64,000 nucleotides of DNA from Serratia proteamaculans_D (lineage in GTDB: Bacteria; Pseudomonadota; Gammaproteobacteria; Enterobacterales; Enterobacteriaceae), in NCBI RefSeq assembly GCF_049959315.1, contig NZ_CP188201.1. One strand, 5' to 3'. The notes under the pieces are model-generated. The model did no database searches. It had not been told where the DNA came from and worked only from the letters and a program-made list of their open reading frames with translations. A program made the position numbers and the translations under genes. This document shows positions 8,911 to 16,758 of the stretch, piece by piece. Each line of letters begins with the position of its first letter. The stretch's first letter is position 1.

Positions 8911-9294
8911 TTATTTTTTGGCCGGCTCACACTGGTTTTTCAACAGGCTGGGAAACAGCTTTTGCGCGGTTGGGCCATCGGTCGTGATGCTAAGTGCGGT
9001 AACCTTTAGCTCACTGTGTAGCGTGGCGCTATTTACCTGAATACCGTTGATCACTGTGATGAATGTTTTGCCGAAGTTGTTGCTGTTAGTGATTGCCGCC
9101 AGCCGTTGTGCTGCCTGCGGTTGCAGTTCGACGTTCAACTGTACGCTATTGGGGTTAAGCGAGTCTTTAAGCTTGATACTTAACTGGCTGAAATCACAGG
9201 CAGAATCAAAGTTGAGTTGTATCGGGGAAGCGGCCAGGGCATTGGTCGCAACAAACAGCGAACTGATGAGCATAACCAAACGGAATAACGCCAT
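8911..9294 (-). CDS. Small secreted protein resembling the SecD P1-head subdomain
   Basis: The 127-residue product has a clear signal peptide ending 'ATNALAA'. The mature part contains a segment 'LNVELQPQAAQRLAAIT' then 'NNFGKTFITVINGIQVNSA' and 'ITTDGPTAQKLFPSLL'. In SecD the P1 head has the same order: beta strand, Ala-rich helix with an 'IT' end, 'GKxxxIxxDGxVxSAP', then a helix before the end. Here it stands alone without membrane segments. Two cysteines (in 'SACDF' and 'NQCEP') could form a disulfide. The similarity is recognised by eye and needs a profile search. It precedes the acetyltransferase gene and likely shares its mRNA. Confidence 0.7.
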   Translation of the reverse strand: MALFRLVMLISSLFVATNALAASPIQLNFDSACDFSQLSIKLKDSLNPNSVQLNVELQPQAAQRLAAITNSNNFGKTFITVINGIQVNSATLHSELKVTALSITTDGPTAQKLFPSLLKNQCEPAKK

Positions 9295-9421
9295 GAAGAG
9301 TCCTTCTCGAAAGCGAAAGTGTTCTTCAATATAACAGTTGCCTGTTGTTTATAAAGGCTAAAAACGCTATTCATCCCTGGCACTCCAGGCGATGAATAGC
9401 GTTGGATCGCTGACTGTTAGC

Positions 9422-10849
9422 TTACTTAATCGCCATGGCGTCGCGCATGGTATAGAACAGATCCGTTTGATCGGTCAGGCCAACCACATTGGCGGCATGT
9501 GGGCCAAAGGCGGCGACCCGCAATTGAGTCCCGGTGTGCCCCTGCGAATCTTCTTCTGAATTGCCGTAGCTGATGGTCATCGGCGCGCCATCTTTGGTGG
9601 TCAGCGTCTGTGTCAGGCCTGGGGCCTTGGCGTCGGCGGCGATAATCTGGCTGGAGTGGGCGTGGTCGGCGGTGACGATCACCAGGGTGTTGCCATCCGC
9701 GCGGGCGAATGCCAAGGCTTTCTGAACCGCTTCATCCAGATCGACGGTCTCGCCAAACTGGCCGCAGGGGTTGGCCGCATGATCCTGTTTGTCGATCGAC
9801 GCCCCTTCAATCTGCAGGAAGAAACCGTTTTGGTTGGTTTTCAGCAGGTCGATGGCTTTTTCAGTCATGGCTGCCAGCGTCGGGATATCTGCAGTGCGTG
9901 CCGGGTTTTTCTCACAGGTCACCGCCGGCTGGTCGATATTGCCGTGATAAGTGGCTTTCGGCCCCAGCCAGCGCACCGGCATATTACCGGCGGCAAACAG
10001 CCCGAGCAGCGGTTTCTGCTGGTTGGCTACGCTGATGGCGTTCAGGGCCTCAAGATTCTCGACCCACTGATAGCCCAGAGCGGCTGCCTGTTCTTTCAGC
10101 GATTTTCCCTGCCATTCGCCGCTTTTTGCCAGCTGATTAAAGGATTTTGCCCCACCGCCCAGCGTGACGTCTGCGCGAGCCTTCAGCAACTGCTCACTGA
10201 TGGAGCCACGGCCGCCATTTTCCAGCGCGTTGGTGGCACATTTTTCGCTGGTTTCTTCCGGGCCGTAACATTTACGTGAAGTGACATGGGAAATTTGCGC
10301 CGCCGGTGTGGCGTCCTGCAGCTCGGCGGTGGACACATTGCCGGTGGCCTTACCCGCCGCCTTGGCGATTTCCAGCAGCGTCGGCTGGTCTTTGCCGTTG
10401 ACGTCAACGCCCAGTGCGCCGTTATAGGTTTTTACGCCGGTTGACCAGGCGGTCGCCGAGGCGGCGGAGTCGGTGACGTAATCCGGCTTGTGGGTTTTCT
10501 TGTCCAGCGAGTAATGAGTGTATTGACCGGTCAGGGGCAGGGCATCGATACCTTTAAAATAGCCGCCCGCACCTTCGGCATAGTTGCGTGCCGAAGTGAT
10601 TTCCGAATCGCCCATGCCATCGCCGATCAGCAAAATCACGTTTTTGACCGTTTTGTCGGACAGAGAAGCCTTCAACGCGGCAGTTTGATCGCCACTCAGA
10701 CGGCGTGCGCCACCGGGTTCCACGATGTTGCCGCGTGCCGCACGTTCGTAAAGGCCAGCGGTATTGACCGGGGTTTCATCGGCGATGGCGGTGGAGCAGA
10801 GTAAGGCGGATAACACGGCGCCGGCGATCAGGGAAAGGGACTGCTGCAT
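9422..10849 (-). CDS. phoA: Periplasmic alkaline phosphatase
   Basis: The 475-residue enzyme (E. coli 471) hydrolyses phosphate monoesters in the periplasm when phosphate is scarce. It has a signal peptide ending 'STAIADE', the metal ligand block 'LIGDGMGDSE', the nucleophilic serine in 'VTDSAASATAWSTG' (about residue 128 of the precursor), and 'TADHAHSS' plus 'GHTGTQLRVAAFGP' metal ligands. The frame is open to 10903 but the ATG at 10849 is preceded by AAGGAG and starts the signal peptide. A Pho box lies ~205 bases upstream, with an ERIC element between it and the gene. Confidence 0.97.
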   Translation of the reverse strand: MQQSLSLIAGAVLSALLCSTAIADETPVNTAGLYERAARGNIVEPGGARRLSGDQTAALKASLSDKTVKNVILLIGDGMGDSEITSARNYAEGAGGYFKGIDALPLTGQYTHYSLDKKTHKPDYVTDSAASATAWSTGVKTYNGALGVDVNGKDQPTLLEIAKAAGKATGNVSTAELQDATPAAQISHVTSRKCYGPEETSEKCATNALENGGRGSISEQLLKARADVTLGGGAKSFNQLAKSGEWQGKSLKEQAAALGYQWVENLEALNAISVANQQKPLLGLFAAGNMPVRWLGPKATYHGNIDQPAVTCEKNPARTADIPTLAAMTEKAIDLLKTNQNGFFLQIEGASIDKQDHAANPCGQFGETVDLDEAVQKALAFARADGNTLVIVTADHAHSSQIIAADAKAPGLTQTLTTKDGAPMTISYGNSEEDSQGHTGTQLRVAAFGPHAANVVGLTDQTDLFYTMRDAMAIK

Positions 10850-10896
10850 AGGGGGAAGCTCCTTGTCGAAATAAAAAACACAAATTTCCTCGTCGT

Positions 10897-10999
10897 CTTT
10901 CAAGCTGCAGCGTTGTTACCTGCACTCACTCACCCCAGTTACTTACTCAAGTAAGCGCCTGGGGATGAGCGAGTTGGGCGCCTAGCTGCAACTTGAAAG
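10897..10999 (-). repeat. ERIC element (103 bp) in the phoA leader
   Basis: The element has terminal inverted repeats CTTTCAAGCTGCAG and CTGCAACTTGAAAG, and its core contains the ERIC signature (CCCCAGGCGCTTACTT then AGTAAGTAACTGGGGTGAG, minus strand). It aligns base for base with the second copy at 23896-23998 but in the opposite orientation. Known E. coli ERICs are ~127 bp. It lies between the Pho box and the phoA start, so it should be transcribed as part of the 5' UTR. Confidence 0.9.
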
Positions 11000-11053
11000 C
11001 CATAGAGGAAAAACATTAATTTATTTTATGACGAAGGAGGGTAGTGCAGAGGT

Positions 11054-11071
11054 ATGACAGTTTTATGACGG
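11054..11071 (-). promoter_or_regulatory. Pho box of phoA
   Basis: On the minus strand the 18 bases CCGTCATAAAACTGTCAT match the PhoB consensus CTGTCATAWAWCTGTCAY at 17 of 18 positions. It is oriented toward phoA. This supports PhoB activation under phosphate starvation. The start site would be ~20-25 bases downstream, giving a leader of ~180 bases that includes the ERIC element. Confidence 0.9.
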
Positions 11072-11081
11072 TAAATGGGGA

Positions 11082-11106
11082 AAAAAGGATAGCCGGGCGG
11101 CTATCC
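11082..11106 (-). terminator. Terminator of the GST gene
   Basis: On the minus strand GGATAGCC and GGCTATCC pair over GCCC and are followed by TTTTTTCCCC. Confidence 0.85.
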
Positions 11107-11117
11107 CAGGCTATCCA

Positions 11118-11825
11118 TTATTCGCTGCGGGCGGGAATATTCAGGCCGCGTTGTACTGCCGGACGAGCCAGACCGCGCTCCAGCCATTGTCCTACCCGCG
11201 GGAAGCTATCGAATTCGACCAGCTCACGGGCTTCGTAAAAGCCAATCAGGTTACGGACCCAGCCCAGCAATGAAATATCGGCGATGCTGTAATCCTGGCC
11301 CATGATCCAGTCACGGCCTTCAAGCCGGGTTTCCAGTACGCCGAGCAGGCGTTTGGATTCATTTTTATAACGTTCCAGCGGACGTTTATCCTCATATTCG
11401 CGACCGGCGAATTTATGGAAGAAGCCGAGCTGACCGAACATCGGGCCCACCGCCGCCATCTGGAAAAACACCCACTGGATGGTTTCGTAGCGCAGAGCGG
11501 GATCCTGCGGCAGGAACTTGCCGCTTTTTTCCGCCAGATACAGCAGGATAGCGCCGGATTCAAACAGTGCCAGCGGCTTACCATCCGGGCCGTTAGGGTC
11601 GATGATTGAGGGGATCTTGCCGTTCGGGTTCAGTGACAGGAACTCGGGCGTCCAGGTTTCGTTGTTGCCGATATCGATCAGGTGCGGTTCATAAGCCAGA
11701 CCGATTTCTTCCAGCATGATGGAGACCTTGACCCCGTTGGGCGTAGGCAATGAGTAAAGTTGTAGTCTTTCCGGGTGCTGAGCGGGCCAGCGTTTGACGA
11801 TCGGGAATTGGCTTTGGTCGAGCAT
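11118..11825 (-). CDS. Glutathione S-transferase family protein, YghU/YfcG-like
   Basis: The 235-residue protein has an N-terminal thioredoxin-fold domain with 'LYSLPTPNGVKVSIMLEE', where the TPN motif is typical of the nu-class enzymes YghU and YfcG of E. coli, and the GSH-binding 'ESGAILLYLAEK' (about residue 100). A C-terminal helical domain carries 'YSIADISLLGWV'. YghU and YfcG have disulfide-bond reductase activity with two bound glutathiones. The ATG at 11825 has GAGGA six bases upstream; the longer frame to 11870 has no ribosome site. It stands alone. Confidence 0.9.
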   Translation of the reverse strand: MLDQSQFPIVKRWPAQHPERLQLYSLPTPNGVKVSIMLEEIGLAYEPHLIDIGNNETWTPEFLSLNPNGKIPSIIDPNGPDGKPLALFESGAILLYLAEKSGKFLPQDPALRYETIQWVFFQMAAVGPMFGQLGFFHKFAGREYEDKRPLERYKNESKRLLGVLETRLEGRDWIMGQDYSIADISLLGWVRNLIGFYEARELVEFDSFPRVGQWLERGLARPAVQRGLNIPARSE

Positions 11826-11888
11826 GACGAGTCCTCGGGTTGACGGTTTACCTATTGAGTATTGCAGCAAAGCTAACGCGGCGCAGGG

Positions 11889-12572
11889 TTAAAGCGTGAG
11901 ACCAAAATGTGCTGTCAGCGCTTTTTTTCCGGCGGGGGTGAGCTGTAACTCGCGGCTTTCAAGCTGACGCCTGATCCAACCGCGATCGATAAAAGTACTG
12001 AGCACAGCCGCACCCAGTGCGCCGCCAAGATGAGCCTTACGTTCGCTCCAGTCCAGACAGCCGCAGGCAAAACGCCGCCGTGAAAGTGCTGCAGAACAGT
12101 CGATGCCAAGCTGGGTTAACGCAGTGCGGCCGCTGTCCGTCAATTGGTAGTCTTCTTCGCCCTCCAGCCAGCTTAGCTGGTGCAGGCGGTCATGCAGTTT
12201 TACCGCCACCTCACCGGCCATATGGTCGTAACAGGTGCGGGCAAATTGCAGCGAGGTTGGGGTAGTGCTTTTCACCACCGGCGTTTCGACGCCGGCCAGC
12301 GCCATCAGCGTTTCCAGCGCAGCAGCCACCGCCGGGCCGGTCAGGCGGAAATAGCGATAGCGCCCTTGTTTGACGCCGACGATTAACCGTTGTTCTTGCA
12401 GGCGTGCCAGATGTCCGCTGGCGGTCGAGGCGGCTACGTCCACCGCCGCGCTCAGTTCGGTAGCGGTGTAGGCACGGCCATCCATCAACAGGCACAGCAT
12501 GCGCGCCCGGCTGCGGTCGGCAATGGCGGCGGTCAGCGCGGTAAGACGATCTTCAATATCGATGTTATTCAT
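11889..12572 (-). CDS. ArsR-type winged-helix transcriptional regulator
   Basis: The 227-residue protein has an N-terminal winged helix (residues ~10-85) with 'GRAYTATELSAAVDVAASTASGHLARLQEQRLIVG' followed by the beta wing 'GRYRYFRL'. The C-terminal half has a Cys-rich 'FACGCLDWSERKAHLGGALG' which could bind a ligand or metal, but no classical CxC arsenic site is in the HTH. It is transcribed divergently from the P450 gene with ~80 bases between the start codons, so it is a good candidate for the local regulator. Confidence 0.88.
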   Translation of the reverse strand: MNNIDIEDRLTALTAAIADRSRARMLCLLMDGRAYTATELSAAVDVAASTASGHLARLQEQRLIVGVKQGRYRYFRLTGPAVAAALETLMALAGVETPVVKSTTPTSLQFARTCYDHMAGEVAVKLHDRLHQLSWLEGEEDYQLTDSGRTALTQLGIDCSAALSRRRFACGCLDWSERKAHLGGALGAAVLSTFIDRGWIRRQLESRELQLTPAGKKALTAHFGLTL

Positions 12573-12653
12573 ATTTCGAGATTAGACGAAGTATGGCTGC
12601 AGGGCCAGCGCTAGTATGTGTTTTTATACCGGCCAAGCCTGATGGAGAGCATC

Positions 12654-13721
12654 ATGACTGTTTGTCCCTATTCCCGTGCTCTTGCTGCCGTTACTTCTGA
12701 CGATCCACTCGCTGACTATATGCAGATGGTGCCGATGGCGTTTCAGCCGAGTTTGCAGAGTTGGGTCGCGGCTTCCCCGGCGGCAGTCCGTGAGATTTTG
12801 CACAGTAGCGATTTTGGGGTGCGCCCAGCAGATGAACCTATTCCTGCTGCGTTGTTAAATACCCCTGCACAGCCTATTTTTGGTGCTCTGGTACGCATGC
12901 AGGATGGTGAACAACATCTCAAACTCAAAGCGGCTGTCCTGCAGACGTTAGCTGCTTTTGATGCGGCGCGGATCGAGAACGCCGCATTGGCCGTAGCGCA
13001 AGAATTGATGCCTTTGGTACCGCCGGACGCAAATCAGATCACCCGTTTTAACTATGCTCTGCCGGTGTGCGTTATCGCTTCACTGCTGGGTGTTCCTATA
13101 GGCGAATGGTCAGAGTTAGTCGATGACATTCTGGATTTTTCCCGCTGCATTGCGCCGGGTGGCAGTAAACAACAGGTTGAACGTGGAATCTTGGCCGGGC
13201 GGTGCCTGTCAGTACATCTGGCAGAATGTAGTGGGCCGTTATGGCTAGGTTTACAGCAGACATGCACGACACAAGGTATTGATCGTCAGGCAGCAATGGC
13301 CAATGCCATTGGGTTGATGTTTCAGGCCTGTGAAGGAACCGCCGGCTTAATCGGCCAGGCTTTGCTGCTGATGCGTAACCATGCGGAAAGCGCGCAGCAA
13401 CTGATTGATAAAGTATTGTCTGAGACGCCATCGATTCAGAATACCCGCCGTTTTGCGCTACGAGATACGCAGGTGGCGGGATGCCCGATATTGGCTGGGC
13501 AGAGTGTTTTGGTATTGTTGTGTACGGAAGCCGAAAGTTTTGCTTTTGGTGAGGGTGTACATCGCTGCCCGGGGGCGGATTGGGCAAGAATTATCGCGCG
13601 GTGTGGCATTCAGCATTTATCCGCATTGGGTATTGATCTGCAACTGCTGCACAACGCCCGTTGGCGGGTTTCGCAAAATGCACGCGTGCCCGAATTTACC
13701 TCTGACAGGAGCTCACTATGA
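12654..13721 (+). CDS. Cytochrome P450-like protein
   Basis: The 355-residue protein has the haem-ligand motif 'FAFGEGVHRCPGADWAR' (FxxGxxxCxG, Cys near residue 305) and an I-helix region with 'ACEGTAGLIGQ' (about residues 235-245) in place of the canonical AGxET, so the proton-relay Thr may be shifted. It is short for a bacterial P450 (~400), mainly because the segment between the I helix and the haem loop is reduced. The ATG at 12654 follows GGAGAG. Its stop overlaps the start of the ABM gene in ATGA, so the two are translationally coupled. Substrate and redox partner are unknown; no ferredoxin lies nearby. Confidence 0.88.
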   Translation: MTVCPYSRALAAVTSDDPLADYMQMVPMAFQPSLQSWVAASPAAVREILHSSDFGVRPADEPIPAALLNTPAQPIFGALVRMQDGEQHLKLKAAVLQTLAAFDAARIENAALAVAQELMPLVPPDANQITRFNYALPVCVIASLLGVPIGEWSELVDDILDFSRCIAPGGSKQQVERGILAGRCLSVHLAECSGPLWLGLQQTCTTQGIDRQAAMANAIGLMFQACEGTAGLIGQALLLMRNHAESAQQLIDKVLSETPSIQNTRRFALRDTQVAGCPILAGQSVLVLLCTEAESFAFGEGVHRCPGADWARIIARCGIQHLSALGIDLQLLHNARWRVSQNARVPEFTSDRSSL

Positions 13722-14065
13722 TTGCGGTAATTTTTGAATTGCAGGCCGCCGACGGCCAGCGCGAAACCTATCTTGAGTTGGCGGCCGAATTGAAGCCACT
13801 GTTGGCAGAGATTGACGGATTTATTTCGATTGAACGCTTCCAAAGCCTGGCCGATCCGCAGCGGTTACTGTCGCTGTCTTTTTGGCGTGATGAAGCGGCA
13901 GTCCAGCAGTGGCGCAATATCGAGCAGCATCGCGCCGCCCAGAAGCGTGGCCGCCATGGCGTGTTGGCGCAGTACCGCCTGCGGGTGGCGGAGGTGGTGC
14001 GTGACTATGGGCTGGATCAGCGGGAGCAGGTGCCGCAGGACAGCCGCGGCTATCACGCTGATTGA
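13718..14065 (+). CDS. ABM-domain (antibiotic biosynthesis monooxygenase) protein
   Basis: The 115-residue protein has the ABM ferredoxin-like fold signature: 'MIAVIFELQ', 'LLAEIDGFISIERFQSL', then 'LLSLSFWRDEAAVQQWRNIEQHRAAQKRGR'. Members are cofactor-free monooxygenases or haem-degrading enzymes, usually dimers. The start overlaps the P450 stop and has its own AGGAG at 13707-13711. A P450 paired with an ABM protein suggests joint oxidation of a small aromatic or haem-like molecule, but this is inference. Confidence 0.85.
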   Translation: MIAVIFELQAADGQRETYLELAAELKPLLAEIDGFISIERFQSLADPQRLLSLSFWRDEAAVQQWRNIEQHRAAQKRGRHGVLAQYRLRVAEVVRDYGLDQREQVPQDSRGYHAD

Positions 14066-14178
14066 CAATTCTTGGGGGTTATCTTATTGATAGCTTATGA
14101 ACAGAAACCGTTTTGCATTCGCGCAGATTATTATCACCATTCACAGAGTGGTGGGATAGCGCGTCTGTTTTAAGCGAA

Positions 14179-14200
14179 AACCCGCCAGCCAGGCGGGTTA
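14179..14200. terminator. Hairpin between the ABM and kinase genes
   Basis: AACCCGCC and GGCGGGTT pair over a five-base loop. The following bases are not T-rich on the plus strand; on the minus strand TTTTCG follows. It may end the P450-ABM mRNA weakly or be an attenuator of the kinase-like gene. Confidence 0.45.
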
Positions 14201-14241
14201 AGTGCTTCCTCCTGCTGGTAAATATCCCTTTGGAGGAATCC

Positions 14242-14733
14242 ATGAAAAACCATCCCCCCTCAGTTTTGCATATGATGTGTGGCAAAGCCGGTTCAGGCAA
14301 ATCAACGATAGCGCACAGCCTTGCGCAGCAACCCCAAACGCTGCTGATGGTTGAAGATAACTGGCTGGCGACGCTGTATGAACAGCAGATGGCGACTTTG
14401 CAGGATTATGTTCACTACTCAGCCCGGCTACGCGAAGTTTTGAGCGAGCATATTGTGCAACTGCTGAGTAATGGGCTGTCGGTGGTGTTGGATTTTCCGA
14501 TGAATACGCCCGATCGGCGGCTGTGGGCAAGGCAATTAGCCGAGCGAGCTGGCGTTGACCACTGTCTGCATTTTATCGATGTCAGTGATGCATTATGTAA
14601 AAGCCGGATAAAGCTCAGAAATGAGCAGGGTGACCATCCCTTTACGTTAAGCGAAGAGACATTCGATCTGCTTACTCAGTACTTTGTTCCCCCCGCAGAA
14701 GAAGAGTGTTTGACCGTTATCCGCTATTCATGA
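14242..14733 (+). CDS. P-loop ATP-binding, kinase-like protein
   Basis: The 163-residue protein begins with a Walker A loop 'MCGKAGSGKST' (residues ~12-21), then 'MVEDNWL' and a Walker-B-like 'GLSVVLDFPMNTPDRR'. Size and layout fit small-molecule kinases or phosphotransferases of the AAA_33/zeta-toxin/chloramphenicol-phosphotransferase group. The frame is open to 14113, but GGAGGA at 14232-14237 before the ATG at 14242 decides the start. No toxin partner is visible. The substrate cannot be predicted. Confidence 0.75.
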   Translation: MKNHPPSVLHMMCGKAGSGKSTIAHSLAQQPQTLLMVEDNWLATLYEQQMATLQDYVHYSARLREVLSEHIVQLLSNGLSVVLDFPMNTPDRRLWARQLAERAGVDHCLHFIDVSDALCKSRIKLRNEQGDHPFTLSEETFDLLTQYFVPPAEEECLTVIRYS

Positions 14734-14841
14734 GCGTCCCGTAATCAGGCAGGCCCTTATGTGGGCGCTGCCTTATTATGCACAGAAAACCCCCAGCTAG
14801 GCTGGGGGTTCAGTAAAGCTTTCAGCTTTGAGCCAGTTATA

Positions 14842-14917
14842 AAAACCCCTTTTGATTTGTTAAAACAGTTTGCGGTCTGGCAACTGCAAATGTTCAACAA
14901 GAAATCAAAAGGGGGTC
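14842..14917 (+). promoter_or_regulatory. Leader stem sequestering the tnpA ribosome site
   Basis: ACCCCTTTTGATTT (about 14844-14857) can pair with AAATCAAAAGGGGGT (14902-14916), which contains the ribosome site just before the tnpA ATG at 14921. In IS200 a similar 5' stem-loop is known to repress tnpA translation. Confidence 0.65.
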
Positions 14918-14920
14918 CCA

Positions 14921-15379
14921 ATGAGGGACGAAAAGAGCTTAGCGCACACCAGATGGAACTGTAAATATCACATAGTTTTTGCGCCGAAGTACCGAAGAAA
15001 GGTGTTCTACGGGGAAAAACGCAAAGCGATTGGCAGTATTTTAAGAAAGCTGTGCGAATGGAAAAACGTGAATATTCTGGAAGCGGAATGCTGTGCGGAT
15101 CACATTCATATGCTTCTGGAAATCCCGCCGAAGATGAGTGTCTCGGGGTTTATGGGGTACCTGAAGGGAAAGAGCAGCCTGATGCTTTATGAGCAGTTTG
15201 GGGATTTGAAGTTCAAATACCGTAACAGGGAGTTTTGGTGCCGAGGGTATTACGTTGATACGGTAGGGAAAAACACGGCCAGGATACAAGAATACATAAA
15301 GCACCAACTGGAAGAGGATAAAATGGGTGAGCAGTTGTCGATCCCGTATGCAGGTAGCCCGTTTACGGGCCGTAAGTAA
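14921..15379 (+). CDS. tnpA: IS200-type transposase (Y1 HUH family)
   Basis: The 152-residue protein is the full length of IS200 transposases, which cut and join single-stranded DNA. It has the HUH pair in 'CADHIHMLLEIPP' and the catalytic Tyr in 'GYYVDTVGKN' (about residue 120). The start 'MRDEKSLAHTRWNCKYHIVF' matches the family. No frameshift or internal stop is seen, so it may be active. Translation is probably held low by the leader stem. Confidence 0.95.
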   Translation: MRDEKSLAHTRWNCKYHIVFAPKYRRKVFYGEKRKAIGSILRKLCEWKNVNILEAECCADHIHMLLEIPPKMSVSGFMGYLKGKSSLMLYEQFGDLKFKYRNREFWCRGYYVDTVGKNTARIQEYIKHQLEEDKMGEQLSIPYAGSPFTGRK

Positions 15380-15497
15380 TCCATAGATGCAAATGTCAGA
15401 TTGCTATGCGCCTGTTAGGGCGCGGCTGGTAACAGAGCCTTATAGGCGCATATGAAAAACCTCCGGCTATGCCGGAGGATATTTATTCATCGGGTTA

Positions 15498-15968
15498 TCA
15501 GAAAGGCTTGGTCGGCAGGTATTTACCGTCGAGGGTGATCACCGCGCGCTCACCACCGTCTGGATCCGGGACTTTTTTGATATCCAGCTTGAAGTTAATC
15601 GCGCTGATAATGCCGTCGCCAAACTGCTCATGCACCAGGGCTTTCAGCGTGGAGCCGTAGATCTGTACCATTTCGTAGAAGCGATAAATGGTCGGGTCGG
15701 TCGGTACGCCGCCGGGGATGCTGCCGCGTAGCGGAATGGTCTGTAACAAGCGAATGGCGTCTTCATCCAGATCCAGCTTCTCAGCTACCACGCGGGCGGC
15801 CTGTTCCGGCAGCGGATGCTGACCCAGCAGGGCGGCGGTGACGAACGCCAGGCTCAGGCCGGTGCCCTGGTTAATCGCTTCGAAGGTCAGGTTTTTGCGG
15901 ATCTTGGCCATCATAATGGTGTCGGTCAGGGTTTCGCGCGGGGATGAGTAGTGCAGTGACTGAGTCAT
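15498..15968 (-). CDS. cynS: Cyanate hydratase (cyanase)
   Basis: The 156-residue enzyme, same length as in E. coli, converts cyanate and bicarbonate to ammonia and two CO2. The catalytic triad is in place: Arg96 and Glu99 in 'YRFYEM' and Ser122 in 'GDGIISAINFKLD'. The C-terminus 'ITLDGKYLPTKPF' is the family hallmark. It follows cynT by 22 bases. The usual third gene, cynX, is absent; an IS200-type element lies directly downstream. Confidence 0.97.
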   Translation of the reverse strand: MTQSLHYSSPRETLTDTIMMAKIRKNLTFEAINQGTGLSLAFVTAALLGQHPLPEQAARVVAEKLDLDEDAIRLLQTIPLRGSIPGGVPTDPTIYRFYEMVQIYGSTLKALVHEQFGDGIISAINFKLDIKKVPDPDGGERAVITLDGKYLPTKPF

Positions 15969-15990
15969 ATTGTTTCCTTAATAAATGAAA

Positions 15991-16644
15991 TTAAAAGCGT
16001 GCTACGGCAGGGGTTGCCGTGACTTCAGGATTCGTGGCCAGCGGAATAAAACGGCGGGTTTCGCCATCCAGCGCTTCAATGCCGCCGCTGGCGATGTCAT
16101 ATACCCAACCGTGCAGCTTCAACCGCCCTTGTTCAAGCGCCAATGCCACCGACGGGTGGGTCTTGATATTGTTCAGCTGTGCGATGACGTTCTCACGCAC
16201 CATCGAACTGACTTTCTCGTTTTCGGATGCATGCTGATAAGCCTGATTGACCGCCTTGGCGGAGTCGGCATAGCGCAGCCAGTTAGCCACGGTCGGCATA
16301 TGTTCCAGACACTGGCAGGTGGCGATGGCGGTCATTGCGCCACAGTCGGAATGCCCGCAGATCACGATATCTTCAACCCCGAGCGCGGCGACGGCATATT
16401 CCACCGAAGCGGATACCCCACCGGGTTCCGGGCCGAACGAAGGCACGATATTGCCGGCATTGCGGATCACGAACAGGTCGCCCGGTTCGCGCTGGGTAAT
16501 CAGTTCCGGCACAAGGCGGCTGTCGGAACAGGAGATAAACAGGGTGCGCGGGCTCTGCTGGGTCGCCAGCCGCTGGAACAGTGCCGTGCGTTCGACAAAC
16601 GCCTCGCGCTGGAACTTCAAGAAACCTTCAATAACCTCTTTCAT
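15991..16644 (-). CDS. cynT: Beta-class carbonic anhydrase of the cyanate operon
   Basis: The 217-residue protein has the zinc ligands Cys39 and Asp41 in 'SCSDSR' and His98 and Cys101 in 'GHSDCGAM', as in beta carbonic anhydrases. In the cyn operon it recycles the CO2 released by cyanase back to bicarbonate so the cell does not lose its bicarbonate pool. It is first in the cynTS mRNA and is divergent from cynR. Confidence 0.95.
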   Translation of the reverse strand: MKEVIEGFLKFQREAFVERTALFQRLATQQSPRTLFISCSDSRLVPELITQREPGDLFVIRNAGNIVPSFGPEPGGVSASVEYAVAALGVEDIVICGHSDCGAMTAIATCQCLEHMPTVANWLRYADSAKAVNQAYQHASENEKVSSMVRENVIAQLNNIKTHPSVALALEQGRLKLHGWVYDIASGGIEALDGETRRFIPLATNPEVTATPAVARF

Positions 16645-16702
16645 ACTGTCTCCATCTGGGTGCTGTTAAGCGATGGACGTATCTTGCGCCGCTCTGGCTA
16701 TA

Positions 16703-16715
16703 GGGTCTAAGACCC
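16703..16715. promoter_or_regulatory. Candidate CynR binding palindrome
   Basis: GGGTCTAAGACCC is a perfect 13-base palindrome in the 114-base divergent region between cynT and cynR. LysR regulators bind interrupted palindromes of the T-N11-A type in exactly this position, and CynR acts from here in E. coli. Confidence 0.6.
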
Positions 16716-16758
16716 ATTTATAATGATTGCCATAGGAATTACTAATAGTAGGTGCGCT

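Larger units (their letters stand above)
14785..15482 (+). mobile_element. IS200/IS605-family insertion sequence (IS200 type)
   Basis: The element carries a single tnpA gene with no tnpB, as in IS200. The left end has a hairpin CCCCCAGC/GCTGGGGG at ~14789-14808; the right end has CCTCCGGC/GCCGGAGG at ~15461-15479. These subterminal hairpins are where IS200-type transposases bind single-stranded DNA, and such elements make no target duplication. Ends are approximate (total ~700 bp, matching IS200-type lengths). It sits between the kinase-like gene and cynS and ends ~16 bases after the cynS stop. Confidence 0.8.

Noticed and set aside
14062..14090. Possible promoter TTGACA-17-TATTGA before the kinase-like gene
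   Set aside because: The -35 is perfect but the -10 matches poorly, so it is not listed as a feature.
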